DNA of 22,742 nt from contig CAMMMI010000017.1 in NCBI GenBank assembly GCA_946497905.1, positions 1 through 22,742 on the forward strand, read 5' to 3'. Each line of letters opens with the position of its first letter. The stretch's first letter is position 1. Below, one piece after another: positions 6,944-15,119 of the stretch. Under the pieces are notes generated by a model. The model was given only the letters and a program-made list of their open reading frames with translations, was not told the origin of the DNA and did no database searches. The translations under genes were made by a program, and so were the position numbers. This stretch comes from an uncultured Clostridium sp. Lineage in GTDB: Bacteria > Bacillota > Clostridia > TANB77 > CAG-508.

Positions 6944-8176
6944 TTATTCAGCTGTAGTATTTTGTTGTTCATTTGTATTTTCTTCTGATGTATTTGTATT
7001 TTCATTAGATGTATCTTGATTTTGACTTTCTGGTACTAGTCCAGTTGTTATATATGGCATTGGGTCTGTTACAACCCCATTTATTCTAACTTCAAAATGT
7101 GCATGTGGTCCTGTTGAATATCCAGTTGACCCCACTTTTAGTACAGATTCACCTTTTTTTACTGTTTGTCCTACATGTACTAGTATTTCTGAACCATGTG
7201 CATATAATGTAGAGATTCCTCCTCCATGGTCAATTATAACCATATTTCCATATGCACTATTCATACCAGCTTTAGTTACAATTCCATCATTTGCTGCTAT
7301 GAAGTTTGCTCCCATTGGAGCACTAATGTCAACTCCTGTATGTAATTTATATACTCCTGTTATAGGGTGTGTCCTCATTCCATATTTTGAACTAATTCTG
7401 GTATATCCTGGAACTGGCCATGCCAACACTCCTCCTATATATTTTGTATCTATTCCTTGTAATGCTAATTGCAAAATTTCCGCATTTACTTCTTCAAACC
7501 TTCTTGTATATTCATCTATATCAGTTTGTATCTTTTTTTCTTCTTCTGTTAATTTAGCAATAAAATTTTCTCTTACAGTTTTTGTATTTTCTAGTATAGT
7601 TGCTGTTTTAGTTTGATTTGTTTTTATTGTAGCTAATTCTTGTTTTGAAGTATCTAACTTCTTTTTATCTGTTTCTATTTCTTTCTTTTGTTTTTCTAAA
7701 TCTTCTAATATTTCAGAATCATATGTTGCAAGCTCTGTAACTAAAAAATAATTTGATAAAAAATCAGATATACTTCTTGAAGTTAAAACAACATCTAAAT
7801 ATTGTGTTTCTCCTTCTTCATATATTGCAACTAATCTTTGTTCTGCTATATCTTTTTGTTTATAATATTTTTCTTCTGCAACTGCTAATTTTTTTTCAAC
7901 TTCATCTATTGAACTTTGCAATTCAGTTATTTTAGTATTTAATTCTTCTAATTCAGTTTGTGAACTATTTATTTTTTCGTCTAGCTTTTGTACTTGCTGT
8001 AAGTTTTCTGACAACTCATTTTGCACACCCTCTAGCTCACCATTTGCATTATCTAATTGATTTTGCAACTCTTGTTGTTGAGTTTGTAAATCATCAATTT
8101 CTTCTGCTTTTACTACTGAAAAAAAACTGAAACTACATATTACAAAAGCTAAAACAATACATAAAATTTTACGCAT
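6944..8176 (-). CDS. Coiled-coil M23 murein hydrolase, PcsB/CwlO-like (copy 3, next to ftsX)
   Basis: A 410-residue secreted murein hydrolase starting only 10 bases after ftsX, so it is the most likely ancestral FtsEX partner. It has a signal peptide (about 1-24), a coiled coil (about 26-240) with the PcsB-type helical lobe near 113-158, then an M23 domain (about 250-377) close to the classic LytM form: RTHPITG, His279 and Asp283 (HTGVD), His327 (YAHG), His358 and His360 (HAHFEV). A low-complexity Asn/Thr/Glu/Gln tail (about 383-410) is unique to this copy. AAAGGAG five bases before the ATG supports the start. FtsX is known to gate PcsB in pneumococcus and CwlO in B. subtilis through the coiled coil. 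The same role here is inferred from gene order. Confidence 0.92.
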   Translation of the reverse strand: MRKILCIVLAFVICSFSFFSVVKAEEIDDLQTQQQELQNQLDNANGELEGVQNELSENLQQVQKLDEKINSSQTELEELNTKITELQSSIDEVEKKLAVAEEKYYKQKDIAEQRLVAIYEEGETQYLDVVLTSRSISDFLSNYFLVTELATYDSEILEDLEKQKKEIETDKKKLDTSKQELATIKTNQTKTATILENTKTVRENFIAKLTEEEKKIQTDIDEYTRRFEEVNAEILQLALQGIDTKYIGGVLAWPVPGYTRISSKYGMRTHPITGVYKLHTGVDISAPMGANFIAANDGIVTKAGMNSAYGNMVIIDHGGGISTLYAHGSEILVHVGQTVKKGESVLKVGSTGYSTGPHAHFEVRINGVVTDPMPYITTGLVPESQNQDTSNENTNTSEENTNEQQNTTAE

Positions 8177-8186
8177 GTTTTCTCCT

Positions 8187-9092
8187 TTATACTTTTAAAT
8201 ATTTTCTCATTGAGATTATACTTCCTAGAGCTCCTATTCCTATTCCTAATAACATGTAAACAAATATTATTGAGTTAAACATGTCTCCAAAAGTAACTAA
8301 GCTCATATTTATAGTTTGTAAAAATTCAGAATTTACAAGACTTTCAGCTATATAACTATATGAAATACCTACTATAATAATTGATATGACACTTGCCAAT
8401 ACTCCTATTATCATACCTTCTACTATAAATGGCCATCTTATAAATCCATTTGTTGCACCTACATATTTCATTATTGATATTTCTTTTCTTCTTGCATGTA
8501 CAGTAAGTTTTATTGTATTTGAAATTATAAATATTGATATTATAACTAATAAAATAAGTATTACACCTGTTACAACTTTAATTCCATTAGCCAAATTTAC
8601 TAATGTCGTTACAGTTTCATCCTTACTTTGAACTTTTTTTACTCCCTCAAATGTTTCTATTTGAGTTTTTATATCTTTACTTTTTTCTAAATCTGATAGA
8701 TTAACAACATAAGAAGCTGGGAATATATTATTTTCTTCATACCCTTCTAATAAATATTGCTTATCTTCAAATCTTTCTTTCATTTGGTCAAGAGCTTGTT
8801 CTTTTGATTTATATGTTATTGTACTAACACCATCTATTGCTCTTATATCTTCTTCTAATTTTTTTACTTGCTCTTCTGTTGCTTCGTCTTTTATAAAAAC
8901 TTCTAGTCCTTGTATTGATTCTACTTCTTGTACTATATGATTTATATTTTCACCTAAAATTAGGAATATTCCAAATATTATCATAGTAGCACACATTATC
9001 ATAAGAGAAGCCCCAGTAGATTTTTTGTTTTTAAATACATTGCTAAATCCTTCACCTATTAAATATCCAAATATATTATATTTCACTATCAT
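8187..9092 (-). CDS. ftsX: Cell division ABC transporter permease-like protein FtsX
   Basis: FtsX is the membrane half of the FtsEX complex. It does not transport but passes ATP-driven movement to periplasmic or outside hydrolases. From the start preferred here it has 301 residues: a cytoplasmic N-terminus, a first helix (about 28-48), a large extracellular loop (about 50-170) that should bind the coiled-coil hydrolase, then three helices (about 175-200, 220-250, 270-295) with the conserved KEISIMKYVGAT segment. An in-frame ATG also exists at 9110. The 9092 start is preferred because AAAAAAGG lies about 5 bases upstream and the protein then begins MIVKYNIFGY. Either start lies inside the 3' end of ftsE, indicating translational coupling. 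Confidence 0.92.
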   Translation of the reverse strand: MIVKYNIFGYLIGEGFSNVFKNKKSTGASLMIMCATMIIFGIFLILGENINHIVQEVESIQGLEVFIKDEATEEQVKKLEEDIRAIDGVSTITYKSKEQALDQMKERFEDKQYLLEGYEENNIFPASYVVNLSDLEKSKDIKTQIETFEGVKKVQSKDETVTTLVNLANGIKVVTGVILILLVIISIFIISNTIKLTVHARRKEISIMKYVGATNGFIRWPFIVEGMIIGVLASVISIIIVGISYSYIAESLVNSEFLQTINMSLVTFGDMFNSIIFVYMLLGIGIGALGSIISMRKYLKV

Positions 9093-9762
9093 ACCCACCT
9101 TTTTTATCATCTCTTACTATTTCGCCTTTATTTATCTGAATAACTCTTTTTTTCATTTTATCAACTATATCTTTAGCATGTGTTGCAACAACAACTGTTG
9201 TTCCTCTCATATTTATTTCATTTAATAAATTCATTATATCCCAAGCTGTATCTGGGTCTAAGTTTCCAGTTGGTTCATCAGCTATTAACATAGATGGATT
9301 ATTAACTAAGGCCCTTGCTAGTGCCACCCTTTGTTGCTCTCCTCCTGATAGCTCATTTGGATACATTTTTGCTTTACCACTTAATCCAACTAATGAAAGA
9401 ACCATTGGAACTTGTCTTCTTATATGTCTAGGTGTAGCTCTTACAATATACATGGCATATGCAACATTATCATATACTGTTTTATCTGGTAATAATCTAA
9501 AGTCTTGAAAAACCACTCCCATACTTCTTCTTAGATATGGAACTCTATTAGGTTTTAAAAATGTTGTATCTTTACCATTTATTATGATATGTCCTGATGT
9601 TGGCTCTTCTTCTTTTAGAATTAATTTTATTAAAGTTGATTTTCCACTTCCTGATGATCCTACTAAAAATGCAAATTCTCCTTTGTTTACTACAAAATTA
9701 GCATTTTTTACTGCCTTTGTTCCTGTTTCATATGTCTTTGTAACATTTCTAAACTCTATCAT
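9076..9762 (-). CDS. ftsE: Cell division ATP-binding protein FtsE
   Basis: FtsE is the cytoplasmic ATPase of FtsEX. Its 228 residues carry the full ABC set: Walker A GSSGSGKST (35-43), Q-loop Gln86 in FQDFRLLPD, signature LSGGE (138-142), Walker B LIADEP with Glu163, and H-loop His195. FQDFRLLPDKTVYDNV is typical of FtsE. AAGGAGAT five bases before the ATG supports the start. It is the first gene of a minus-strand operon ftsE-ftsX-three M23 hydrolases, with a promoter at 9813-9841. The C-terminus overlaps the start of ftsX. Confidence 0.96.
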   Translation of the reverse strand: MIEFRNVTKTYETGTKAVKNANFVVNKGEFAFLVGSSGSGKSTLIKLILKEEEPTSGHIIINGKDTTFLKPNRVPYLRRSMGVVFQDFRLLPDKTVYDNVAYAMYIVRATPRHIRRQVPMVLSLVGLSGKAKMYPNELSGGEQQRVALARALVNNPSMLIADEPTGNLDPDTAWDIMNLLNEINMRGTTVVVATHAKDIVDKMKKRVIQINKGEIVRDDKKGGYDSEI

Positions 9763-9812
9763 TTCTATCTCCTTATTTACACTATTCTACACATTACATT
9801 ATATTCCTATTT

Positions 9813-9841
9813 ATCATAACAATAAAGTTCTTTTTTTGCAA
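9813..9841 (-). promoter_or_regulatory. Promoter of the ftsEX-hydrolase operon
   Basis: Minus-strand -35 TTGCAA (9836-9841) and -10 TATGAT (9813-9818) are 17 bases apart, with a TG dinucleotide just upstream of the -10 box. The predicted start is near 9806, about 44 bases before ftsE. Confidence 0.6.
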
Positions 9842-9854
9842 TAGTTTTTTAACA

Positions 9855-9902
9855 AAAAAATGATAGAAATTATTGGTTTTTTTGCTTTTTCTATCATTTT
9901 TC
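9855..9902 (-). terminator. Rho-independent terminator of the transketolase genes
   Basis: Perfect 14-bp arms (9856-9869 and 9888-9901) enclose an 18-base loop, and the minus-strand transcript continues into a U-run. It lies 12 bases past the stop codon of the C-terminal transketolase gene. The plus side is also T-rich, so it may work in both directions. Confidence 0.75.
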
Positions 9903-9913
9903 TCTTTTTTTCT

Positions 9914-10882
9914 TTATTTTAAAAAATTTACAAAAAATTCACATTTTTTTGCCAAAATAGCCCGTCCCTCTTGGCACACTTTCTCAGCAGTTATTCCAAA
10001 ATATTGCATTAAATCTTCTGCTTTTCCAGACTTTCCAAAAGTATCTTTTATTCCTAATCTTATTAGTTTCTTTGGATATTCTTCTGTTAAAACTTCTGCA
10101 ATGCTTGAACCTAGTCCTCCTATAATATTATGGTCTTCTACACTTATTAATAAATTAGTTTCTTTTGCACATCTTATGATTGTTTCTTTATCTATTGGTT
10201 TTATTGTATGAATATCTATAACTCTTATATTAATTCCTCTTTTTTCTAATTCTTTTTTTGCCTTTAATGCTTCTTGCACTGTTACACCTGTTGCAAAAAT
10301 TGTTGCATCTGTTCCATTACCTATTTGAACTGCTTTTCCTATTTCAAATTGTTGACTTTCTTCATAAATTATTGGTGTTGCTAATCTTGCCAATCTTAAA
10401 TACACAGGTCCATTTATTTTTGATATTTCCTCTACTGCCCATTTTGTTTGTACATCATCTGATGTTGATATAACTGTCATATTTGGTAATGTTCTCATTA
10501 ATGAAATATCTTCTATCATTTGATGTGTTGCACCATCTTCTCCTACTGTTATCCCTGCATGTGTTGCACATATTTTTACATTTAAATTTGGATAACATAT
10601 ACTAGTTCGTATTTGGTCATATGCTCTTCCTGCTGCAAATACGGCAAATGTGCTTGCATATGGTATTTTTCCACATGTTGCTAACCCTGCTGATGTTGAT
10701 ATCATATTACTTTCAGCTATCCCCATATCTAAAAATCTATCTGGGAATTCTTTTGCAAATAATTCTGTTTTTGTAGCTCCTGCTAAATCTGCATCTAAAA
10801 CCACAATATCTTTATTCTTTTTTCCTAATTCTAATAAGGCTTCCCCATAACTTTGGCGTGTTGCTTTCTTTTCATCCTTCAT
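9914..10882 (-). CDS. Transketolase, C-terminal subunit
   Basis: The second half of a split transketolase, the thiamine-diphosphate enzyme moving two-carbon units between sugar phosphates in the non-oxidative pentose phosphate pathway. The 322 residues hold the pyrimidine-binding domain (about 6-170), with the cofactor-activating Glu57 in GIAESNM and the THAGITVGEDGATHQ segment, and the C-terminal domain (about 185-310). It probably pairs with the product of the gene just upstream to make one active site. The gap between the two is 43 bases and the order is N-half then C-half. Full-length transketolases are about 660 residues; these two sum to about 597, the usual size for the split type. Assignment to another two-gene ketolase-like enzyme is possible but less likely. 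Confidence 0.88.
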   Translation of the reverse strand: MKDEKKATRQSYGEALLELGKKNKDIVVLDADLAGATKTELFAKEFPDRFLDMGIAESNMISTSAGLATCGKIPYASTFAVFAAGRAYDQIRTSICYPNLNVKICATHAGITVGEDGATHQMIEDISLMRTLPNMTVISTSDDVQTKWAVEEISKINGPVYLRLARLATPIIYEESQQFEIGKAVQIGNGTDATIFATGVTVQEALKAKKELEKRGINIRVIDIHTIKPIDKETIIRCAKETNLLISVEDHNIIGGLGSSIAEVLTEEYPKKLIRLGIKDTFGKSGKAEDLMQYFGITAEKVCQEGRAILAKKCEFFVNFLK

Positions 10883-10925
10883 TTTACCACATTCCTTCCT
10901 TAGGACTAATTTTATCCATTTTTTA

Positions 10926-11753
10926 TTATTTTCTATTATTTAATTCTCTCATCGCTAAATTATATTGTTCTTCATTTGGGGCTTTTCCATGCCATCCAAC
11001 TTGATTTTCCATAAATGATATTCCTTTACCTTTTATAGTTTTTGCTATAATACAAGTTGGTTTTCCTTTTATATTTTTAGCAACTTCAAAAGCTTTTAAT
11101 ATCTCATCTATATCATGACCATTTATTTTTATTATTTCAAATCCAAAACTTCTAAACTTGTCATCTATAGGATATGAACTCATAACCTCTTCAATTGTTC
11201 CGTCTATTTGTAGATTATTATTATCTACAATTACACATAAATTATCTAATTTATATTTGTTAGACGCCATTGCTGCCTCCCATACTTGTCCTTCCTCGAT
11301 TTCTCCATCTCCTAATATGCAATATACCCTATAGTTTTTATTATTCATCTTTCCTGCTATTGCCATACCATTAGCACATGATAGTCCTTGGCCTAATGAG
11401 CCTGTTGTCATATCTACTCCAGGTACTTTATTCATATCTGGATGTCCTTGTAAATTGCTATTTATATTTCTAAATGTTTTTAATTCCTCAACTTTAAAAA
11501 ATCCTCTATTTGCTAAACAACTATATAATGCTGGTGAACAATGTCCTTTTGATAAAACTAATCTGTCTCTATCTTCCCATTTTGGATTTTTTTCATCAAT
11601 ATTCATCTCGTTAAAATATAATACAGTTAAAATATCAGCTATTGAAAGTGAACCTCCTGGGTGTCCAGACTTTCCTGAATATACAGCCTCTATAATTCCT
11701 TTTCTCACTTCAACTGCTTTATTTTCTAATTCCTTGATATTATCAATTTTCAT
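10926..11753 (-). CDS. Transketolase, N-terminal subunit
   Basis: The thiamine-diphosphate-binding half of the split transketolase, 275 residues. Recognisable pieces in order are SGHPGGSLS with His31, LSKGHCSPALY with His71, TTGSLGQGLS (117-126), and the cofactor and magnesium motif GDGEIEEGQVWEA (148-160) with the following DNNN. These match transketolase rather than DXS or pyruvate dehydrogenase. AGGAG lies about 9 bases before the ATG. It is the first gene of a two-gene unit with its own promoter (11835-11863) and shares the upstream region with the divergent PepV-like gene. Confidence 0.9.
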   Translation of the reverse strand: MKIDNIKELENKAVEVRKGIIEAVYSGKSGHPGGSLSIADILTVLYFNEMNIDEKNPKWEDRDRLVLSKGHCSPALYSCLANRGFFKVEELKTFRNINSNLQGHPDMNKVPGVDMTTGSLGQGLSCANGMAIAGKMNNKNYRVYCILGDGEIEEGQVWEAAMASNKYKLDNLCVIVDNNNLQIDGTIEEVMSSYPIDDKFRSFGFEIIKINGHDIDEILKAFEVAKNIKGKPTCIIAKTIKGKGISFMENQVGWHGKAPNEEQYNLAMRELNNRK

Positions 11754-11834
11754 TTATTAGAACTCCTATATAATAAATTTAGGTTTTTAAATAAGATTTC
11801 ACCTATAAACTTTTTTATCTTTTTTTATAACTGT

Positions 11835-11863
11835 ATATTATCATATATATTTTTTTTTTACAA
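11835..11863 (-). promoter_or_regulatory. Promoter of the transketolase genes
   Basis: Minus-strand -35 TTGTAA (11858-11863) and -10 TAATAT (11835-11840) are 17 bases apart. The predicted start is near 11828, giving a leader of about 75 bases. The REP-like palindrome begins immediately upstream. Confidence 0.5.
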
Positions 11864-11864
11864 C

Positions 11865-11925
11865 TAGGGGACGTTCCTTCAATCCCCAAAATTAGGGAAC
11901 AAGGGGATTGAAGGAACGTCCCCTA
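11865..11925. repeat. REP-like palindrome between divergent promoters
   Basis: Perfect 23-bp arms (11865-11887 and 11903-11925) of GC-rich sequence, beginning TAGGGGACGTTCC, surround a 15-base loop. Palindromes of this GGGGACGTTCC type resemble REP elements moved by REP-associated tyrosine transposases in Clostridia and relatives. No transposase is present here. It fills the space between the transketolase and dipeptidase promoters. Confidence 0.8.
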
Positions 11926-11932
11926 CCTCTAT

Positions 11933-11961
11933 TTGCAAAATAGTATAATTATTTATATAAT
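11933..11961 (+). promoter_or_regulatory. Promoter of the PepV-like dipeptidase gene
   Basis: TTGCAA (11933-11938) and a perfect TATAAT (11956-11961) are separated by 17 bases. The predicted start is near 11968, about 30 bases before the ATG at 11998. Confidence 0.7.
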
Positions 11962-11997
11962 TGAATATATATATTAAAAATGAAAGGATTTGATAAT

Positions 11998-13398
11998 ATG
12001 TTTGATAAATACATTGATAATTTAAAAGATGAAATAATTTCAGAAACTCAAAAATTAATACAAATTCCAAGTGTTTATTCAAAATCTGAAAACCCTCTAT
12101 ATCCATTTGGAGAAAATGTTAATAAGGCTTTGGAATATGTATTAAATTTAGGAAAAAAGCTAGGATTTAAAACTAAAAATCTTGATGGCTACTGTGGATA
12201 TATTGAATTTGGCGAAGGAGAAAAACTCGTTGGTATAGTTGGGCATTTAGATGTTGTTCCAGAAGGAGATAATTGGACTTTCCCTCCTTTTAGTGGAAAT
12301 ATTTCAGATAATAAAATCTTTGGTAGAGGTGCTATTGATGATAAAGGTCCTGTTATTGCCTCTTTATACGCTATGAAAGCTGTTATGGATAATTGTAAAA
12401 TAGATAAAAGAGTTCGTTTGATTTTAGGTTTAAATGAAGAAAATGATTGGAAATGTATTAAATATTATAAAGAGCATGAAGAATTGCCAACCATTGGTTT
12501 TAGTCCTGATGCTGATTTTCCATGTATATATGCTGAAAAAGGAATTATTTCTCCTTATTTAAATATGGATTACTCAAAATTTAAAAGTGAAGATATTCTA
12601 TTAGAAAATATTGATTGTAATAATAATGCTATAAATGTTGTTCCTAAAATTTGTAGTTGTATTTTAAAAATTAATAATAAAAATATTTCTTCTAAAAACA
12701 TCATTAACAATTTAAAGAAAATTATTTCTGAGCATAATTATGAGATTGATATTTATAAAATTGATGACCAAAAAATAAAACTTACATCTCATGGTGTTCA
12801 AGCACATGCCGCACATCCTGATTTAGGTATAAATTCAATTTCTAGACTTATTATTATTTTAGATGAAATTTTTAAAACTTATAATACAAATATTCCTATT
12901 TTTGACTTTTTCAATAAATATATAAATACTCAATATAATGGTCAAGATTTAGATATTGCTTGTGAAGATGAATCTGGAAATTTAACTTTAAATGTAGGAA
13001 AGTTTATATTTGATAATAATATTTTAAGTATTGGAATGAATTTAAGAGTTCCAATAAAAACTGATCTTACAGATATTGAAAAAATTTTCAAAAATCAACT
13101 CTCTTCCTATGAAAATATTGAACTTATTATAAAAGATAAAAAAGAACCTTTATATGTACCTAAAAATTCTTATTTAGTTAAAACATTATGCGATATTTTT
13201 AATGAAACAACTAATTCAAATTTAGAGCCTTTAGCTATTGGCGGTGCAACATACGCCCGTGCTTTTAAAAATCTTATTTCTTTTGGAGCTAATTTACCTA
13301 ACCAAGAAGATATGTGTCATAAAACTGATGAATTTATATCTATTGATAATTTGATTTTAGCTACTAAAATTTATGCTAAAGCTATTTATAAAATCTAG
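11998..13398 (+). CDS. pepV: M20 family dipeptidase, PepV-like
   Basis: A cytoplasmic zinc dipeptidase of the M20A/PepV family, probably cutting a range of dipeptides taken up or released by other peptidases. The motifs of this family are present: GHLDVVPEGDNW (first metal His and Asp), GRGAIDDKGP (bridging Asp), GLNEENDW (catalytic Glu pair), SPDADFP (further metal ligand) and a C-terminal MCHKTDEF histidine. From 11998 the protein has 466 residues, the usual PepV length. An in-frame ATG at 11980 is possible, but the AAAGGA at 11982-11987 is correctly placed 9-10 bases before 11998, so 11998 is preferred. It stands alone on the plus strand, with its own promoter and a strong terminator (13391-13427). 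Confidence 0.9.
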   Translation: MFDKYIDNLKDEIISETQKLIQIPSVYSKSENPLYPFGENVNKALEYVLNLGKKLGFKTKNLDGYCGYIEFGEGEKLVGIVGHLDVVPEGDNWTFPPFSGNISDNKIFGRGAIDDKGPVIASLYAMKAVMDNCKIDKRVRLILGLNEENDWKCIKYYKEHEELPTIGFSPDADFPCIYAEKGIISPYLNMDYSKFKSEDILLENIDCNNNAINVVPKICSCILKINNKNISSKNIINNLKKIISEHNYEIDIYKIDDQKIKLTSHGVQAHAAHPDLGINSISRLIIILDEIFKTYNTNIPIFDFFNKYINTQYNGQDLDIACEDESGNLTLNVGKFIFDNNILSIGMNLRVPIKTDLTDIEKIFKNQLSSYENIELIIKDKKEPLYVPKNSYLVKTLCDIFNETTNSNLEPLAIGGATYARAFKNLISFGANLPNQEDMCHKTDEFISIDNLILATKIYAKAIYKI

Positions 13399-13429
13399 AG
13401 AAAAAGAATTTCTTTTTCCCTAGATTTTT
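13391..13429 (+). terminator. Bidirectional terminator after the PepV-like gene
   Basis: A long stem with outer AAATCTAG (13391-13398) and CTAGATTT (13420-13427) arms and an inner GAAAAAG/CTTTTTC stem is followed by Ts on the plus strand. The outer arm includes the stop codon region. Read the other way it also ends in Us and may stop the converging repeat-protein transcript. Confidence 0.75.
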
Positions 13430-13469
13430 CACTTATTTTCATTTTATTAATTATATAATTTTTAACATG

Positions 13470-15014
13470 CTACATTATAATCTCTTGATTTCCTATTGTT
13501 ATATTTGAATTTTCTGATTTCGTGTTATAGATTTCTTGTAACTTTGTAGATGCACCACTTAAAACTAAGTTACATCCTGGATTTGTTGCTACATTACTTA
13601 GACAATGCCCATAATTAGTAGGATTAGCGTTGATAATTAAATCTCCTGTTAGACTACTACAGTCTGCAAATGTAAATTCCATATCTGTTACACTATTTGG
13701 TATTTCTGGAGCTTTGGCTAAACTTGTACATCCAGAAAATGTACTATACATATTAGTTACACCGTTTGGTATTACTGGAGCTTCAACTAAACTCGTACAT
13801 TCAGAAAATGTACTATTCATCTCCTCTACACTATCTGGTATTTCTGGTGCTTCAATTAAACTTGTACATCTAAAAAATGTACTATACATATTAGTTACAC
13901 CGTTTGGTATTACTGGAGCTTCAATTAAACTCGTACATTCAGAAAATGTACTATTCATCTCCTCTACACTATCTGGTATTTCTGGTGCTTCAATTAAACT
14001 TGTGCATCCAAAAAATGTACCGTCCATATATGTTACACTGTTTGGTATCACTGGTGCTTCAATTAAATTTAAACAATGATAAAATGTATTGTTCATATTA
14101 GTTACGTTACTTGGTATCTCAGGTGTTTTTATTAATTCAGTTTTTTCACTAAATAAGCCAGCTATATTAGTTACTGATTTAAATTTTCCTTCTTCTTCAT
14201 CATATATATATTCTGGTATTTTCCCTTTTATTTCACCATTTTCTATTCCACCCAAATACGTATTTCCTCCATATATACTATCTGATAAACTATAGGAATC
14301 ACCATCATTTGATGGATTCCAATAATCCATATTAACTGGTTTTCCATCTGTACCTAGTCCCGCTAATTCGCTAGTCTTTTGTCCACTCTCTTGTTTTATT
14401 TTTTCTGGATCTGCATTTGCTAATATTGTATCCCAATCTACTTCATCTCCTGTTGAAGTAGAATTTCCTTCTTTATTTACTTGCCATATTAATTCTTCTG
14501 ATGTGTTTTTTCCATAGTATTTTAACACATATTTACTTTCATCTTCTTCTAGCTTATATATGTCTGTATCTCCTGTTCCATTTCCTATTGATAGCTTCTT
14601 TCCTAATAGTTCTTCTACATCTACTACCCCGTTATCTTTTACATACCTTTTTCCTTTTACAAATTCCATAAAGCTTTTTGGCACTTCTTCTGTTTCTGCT
14701 AATTTATTTTCTTCTACTCCTTTTATTGTTACCTTCTTTGTACTTGCTAATTTTACTGTTTCTGTTTTTTCTACACTACTTGTCCTTTTTTCCATTACTA
14801 TTATCTGATATTCGCTATATGCTAAACTCATTGCTTCTTTTACTTGTGCATGTTCATTTTTTATTTTTGCCGTATTTGCTTTATTTAATATTCCATTTTC
14901 TCCTGTTAGCATTGCTATTGATACACCTGCTAGTATTAATAGTACTATGATTGTTATTACTAGTGCTATTAATGTAATACCTTTTTGTTTTTTTAATTTT
15001 TTTGTAAATTTCAT
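13470..15014 (-). CDS. Prepilin-leader surface protein with BspA-like leucine-rich repeats
   Basis: A 514-residue exported protein. It opens with a lysine-rich stretch and a prepilin-type leader KG|ITLIALVITIIVLLILAG, predicted to be cut after Gly12. The fifth residue of the mature form is Ala instead of the usual Glu, common in clostridial members. An alpha-helical part (about 40-75) and a middle domain with no recognised fold (about 85-275) follow. Residues about 279-455 hold seven or eight 23-residue repeats with consensus SVTNMxxTFxxCTSLIEAPxIP, of the BspA/LRR_5 or DUF285 kind seen in surface adhesins. An ATG at 15047 is in frame, but AAAGGAGGAG ends 9 bases before 15014, so that start is chosen. 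It has its own promoter (15091-15119). Role is inferred to be surface display or adhesion. Confidence 0.8.
   Translation of the reverse strand: MKFTKKLKKQKGITLIALVITIIVLLILAGVSIAMLTGENGILNKANTAKIKNEHAQVKEAMSLAYSEYQIIVMEKRTSSVEKTETVKLASTKKVTIKGVEENKLAETEEVPKSFMEFVKGKRYVKDNGVVDVEELLGKKLSIGNGTGDTDIYKLEEDESKYVLKYYGKNTSEELIWQVNKEGNSTSTGDEVDWDTILANADPEKIKQESGQKTSELAGLGTDGKPVNMDYWNPSNDGDSYSLSDSIYGGNTYLGGIENGEIKGKIPEYIYDEEEGKFKSVTNIAGLFSEKTELIKTPEIPSNVTNMNNTFYHCLNLIEAPVIPNSVTYMDGTFFGCTSLIEAPEIPDSVEEMNSTFSECTSLIEAPVIPNGVTNMYSTFFRCTSLIEAPEIPDSVEEMNSTFSECTSLVEAPVIPNGVTNMYSTFSGCTSLAKAPEIPNSVTDMEFTFADCSSLTGDLIINANPTNYGHCLSNVATNPGCNLVLSGASTKLQEIYNTKSENSNITIGNQEIIM
13741..14016. repeat. 138-bp higher-order tandem repeat coding for LRR units
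   Basis: Within the repeat region the DNA from 13741 recurs almost exactly 138 bases later at 13879, differing at only a few bases over about 127. Each 138-bp unit encodes two 23-residue repeats of alternating type (SVEEMNSTFSEC and GVTNMYSTF). This indicates recent expansion by unequal crossing-over or slippage. Confidence 0.8.
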
Positions 15015-15090
15015 TTGTTTTTTCTCCTCCTTTTTCTTTAGCATCACAATTTTTATTAATTATGTTATCTTGTGCATACTATATAGAAAT

Positions 15091-15119
15091 ATTATATACA
15101 CTTATTATTTTTTTGTAAA
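15091..15119 (-). promoter_or_regulatory. Promoter of the prepilin-leader repeat protein
   Basis: Minus-strand -35 TTTACA (15114-15119) and a perfect -10 TATAAT (15091-15096) are 17 bases apart. It lies within the 3' end of the upstream membrane-protein gene and gives a leader of about 70 bases. Confidence 0.65.

Noticed and set aside
13700..14060. Regularly spaced repeats that could suggest a CRISPR array
   Set aside because: The units are contiguous 69/138-bp coding repeats with no unique spacers and no palindromic repeat, inside an open reading frame.
13630..14079. A plus-strand open frame of 149 codons with regular repeats
   Set aside because: It is the reverse reading of the 69-bp LRR-coding repeats; the minus-strand protein has leader, ribosome binding site and promoter, and this has none.
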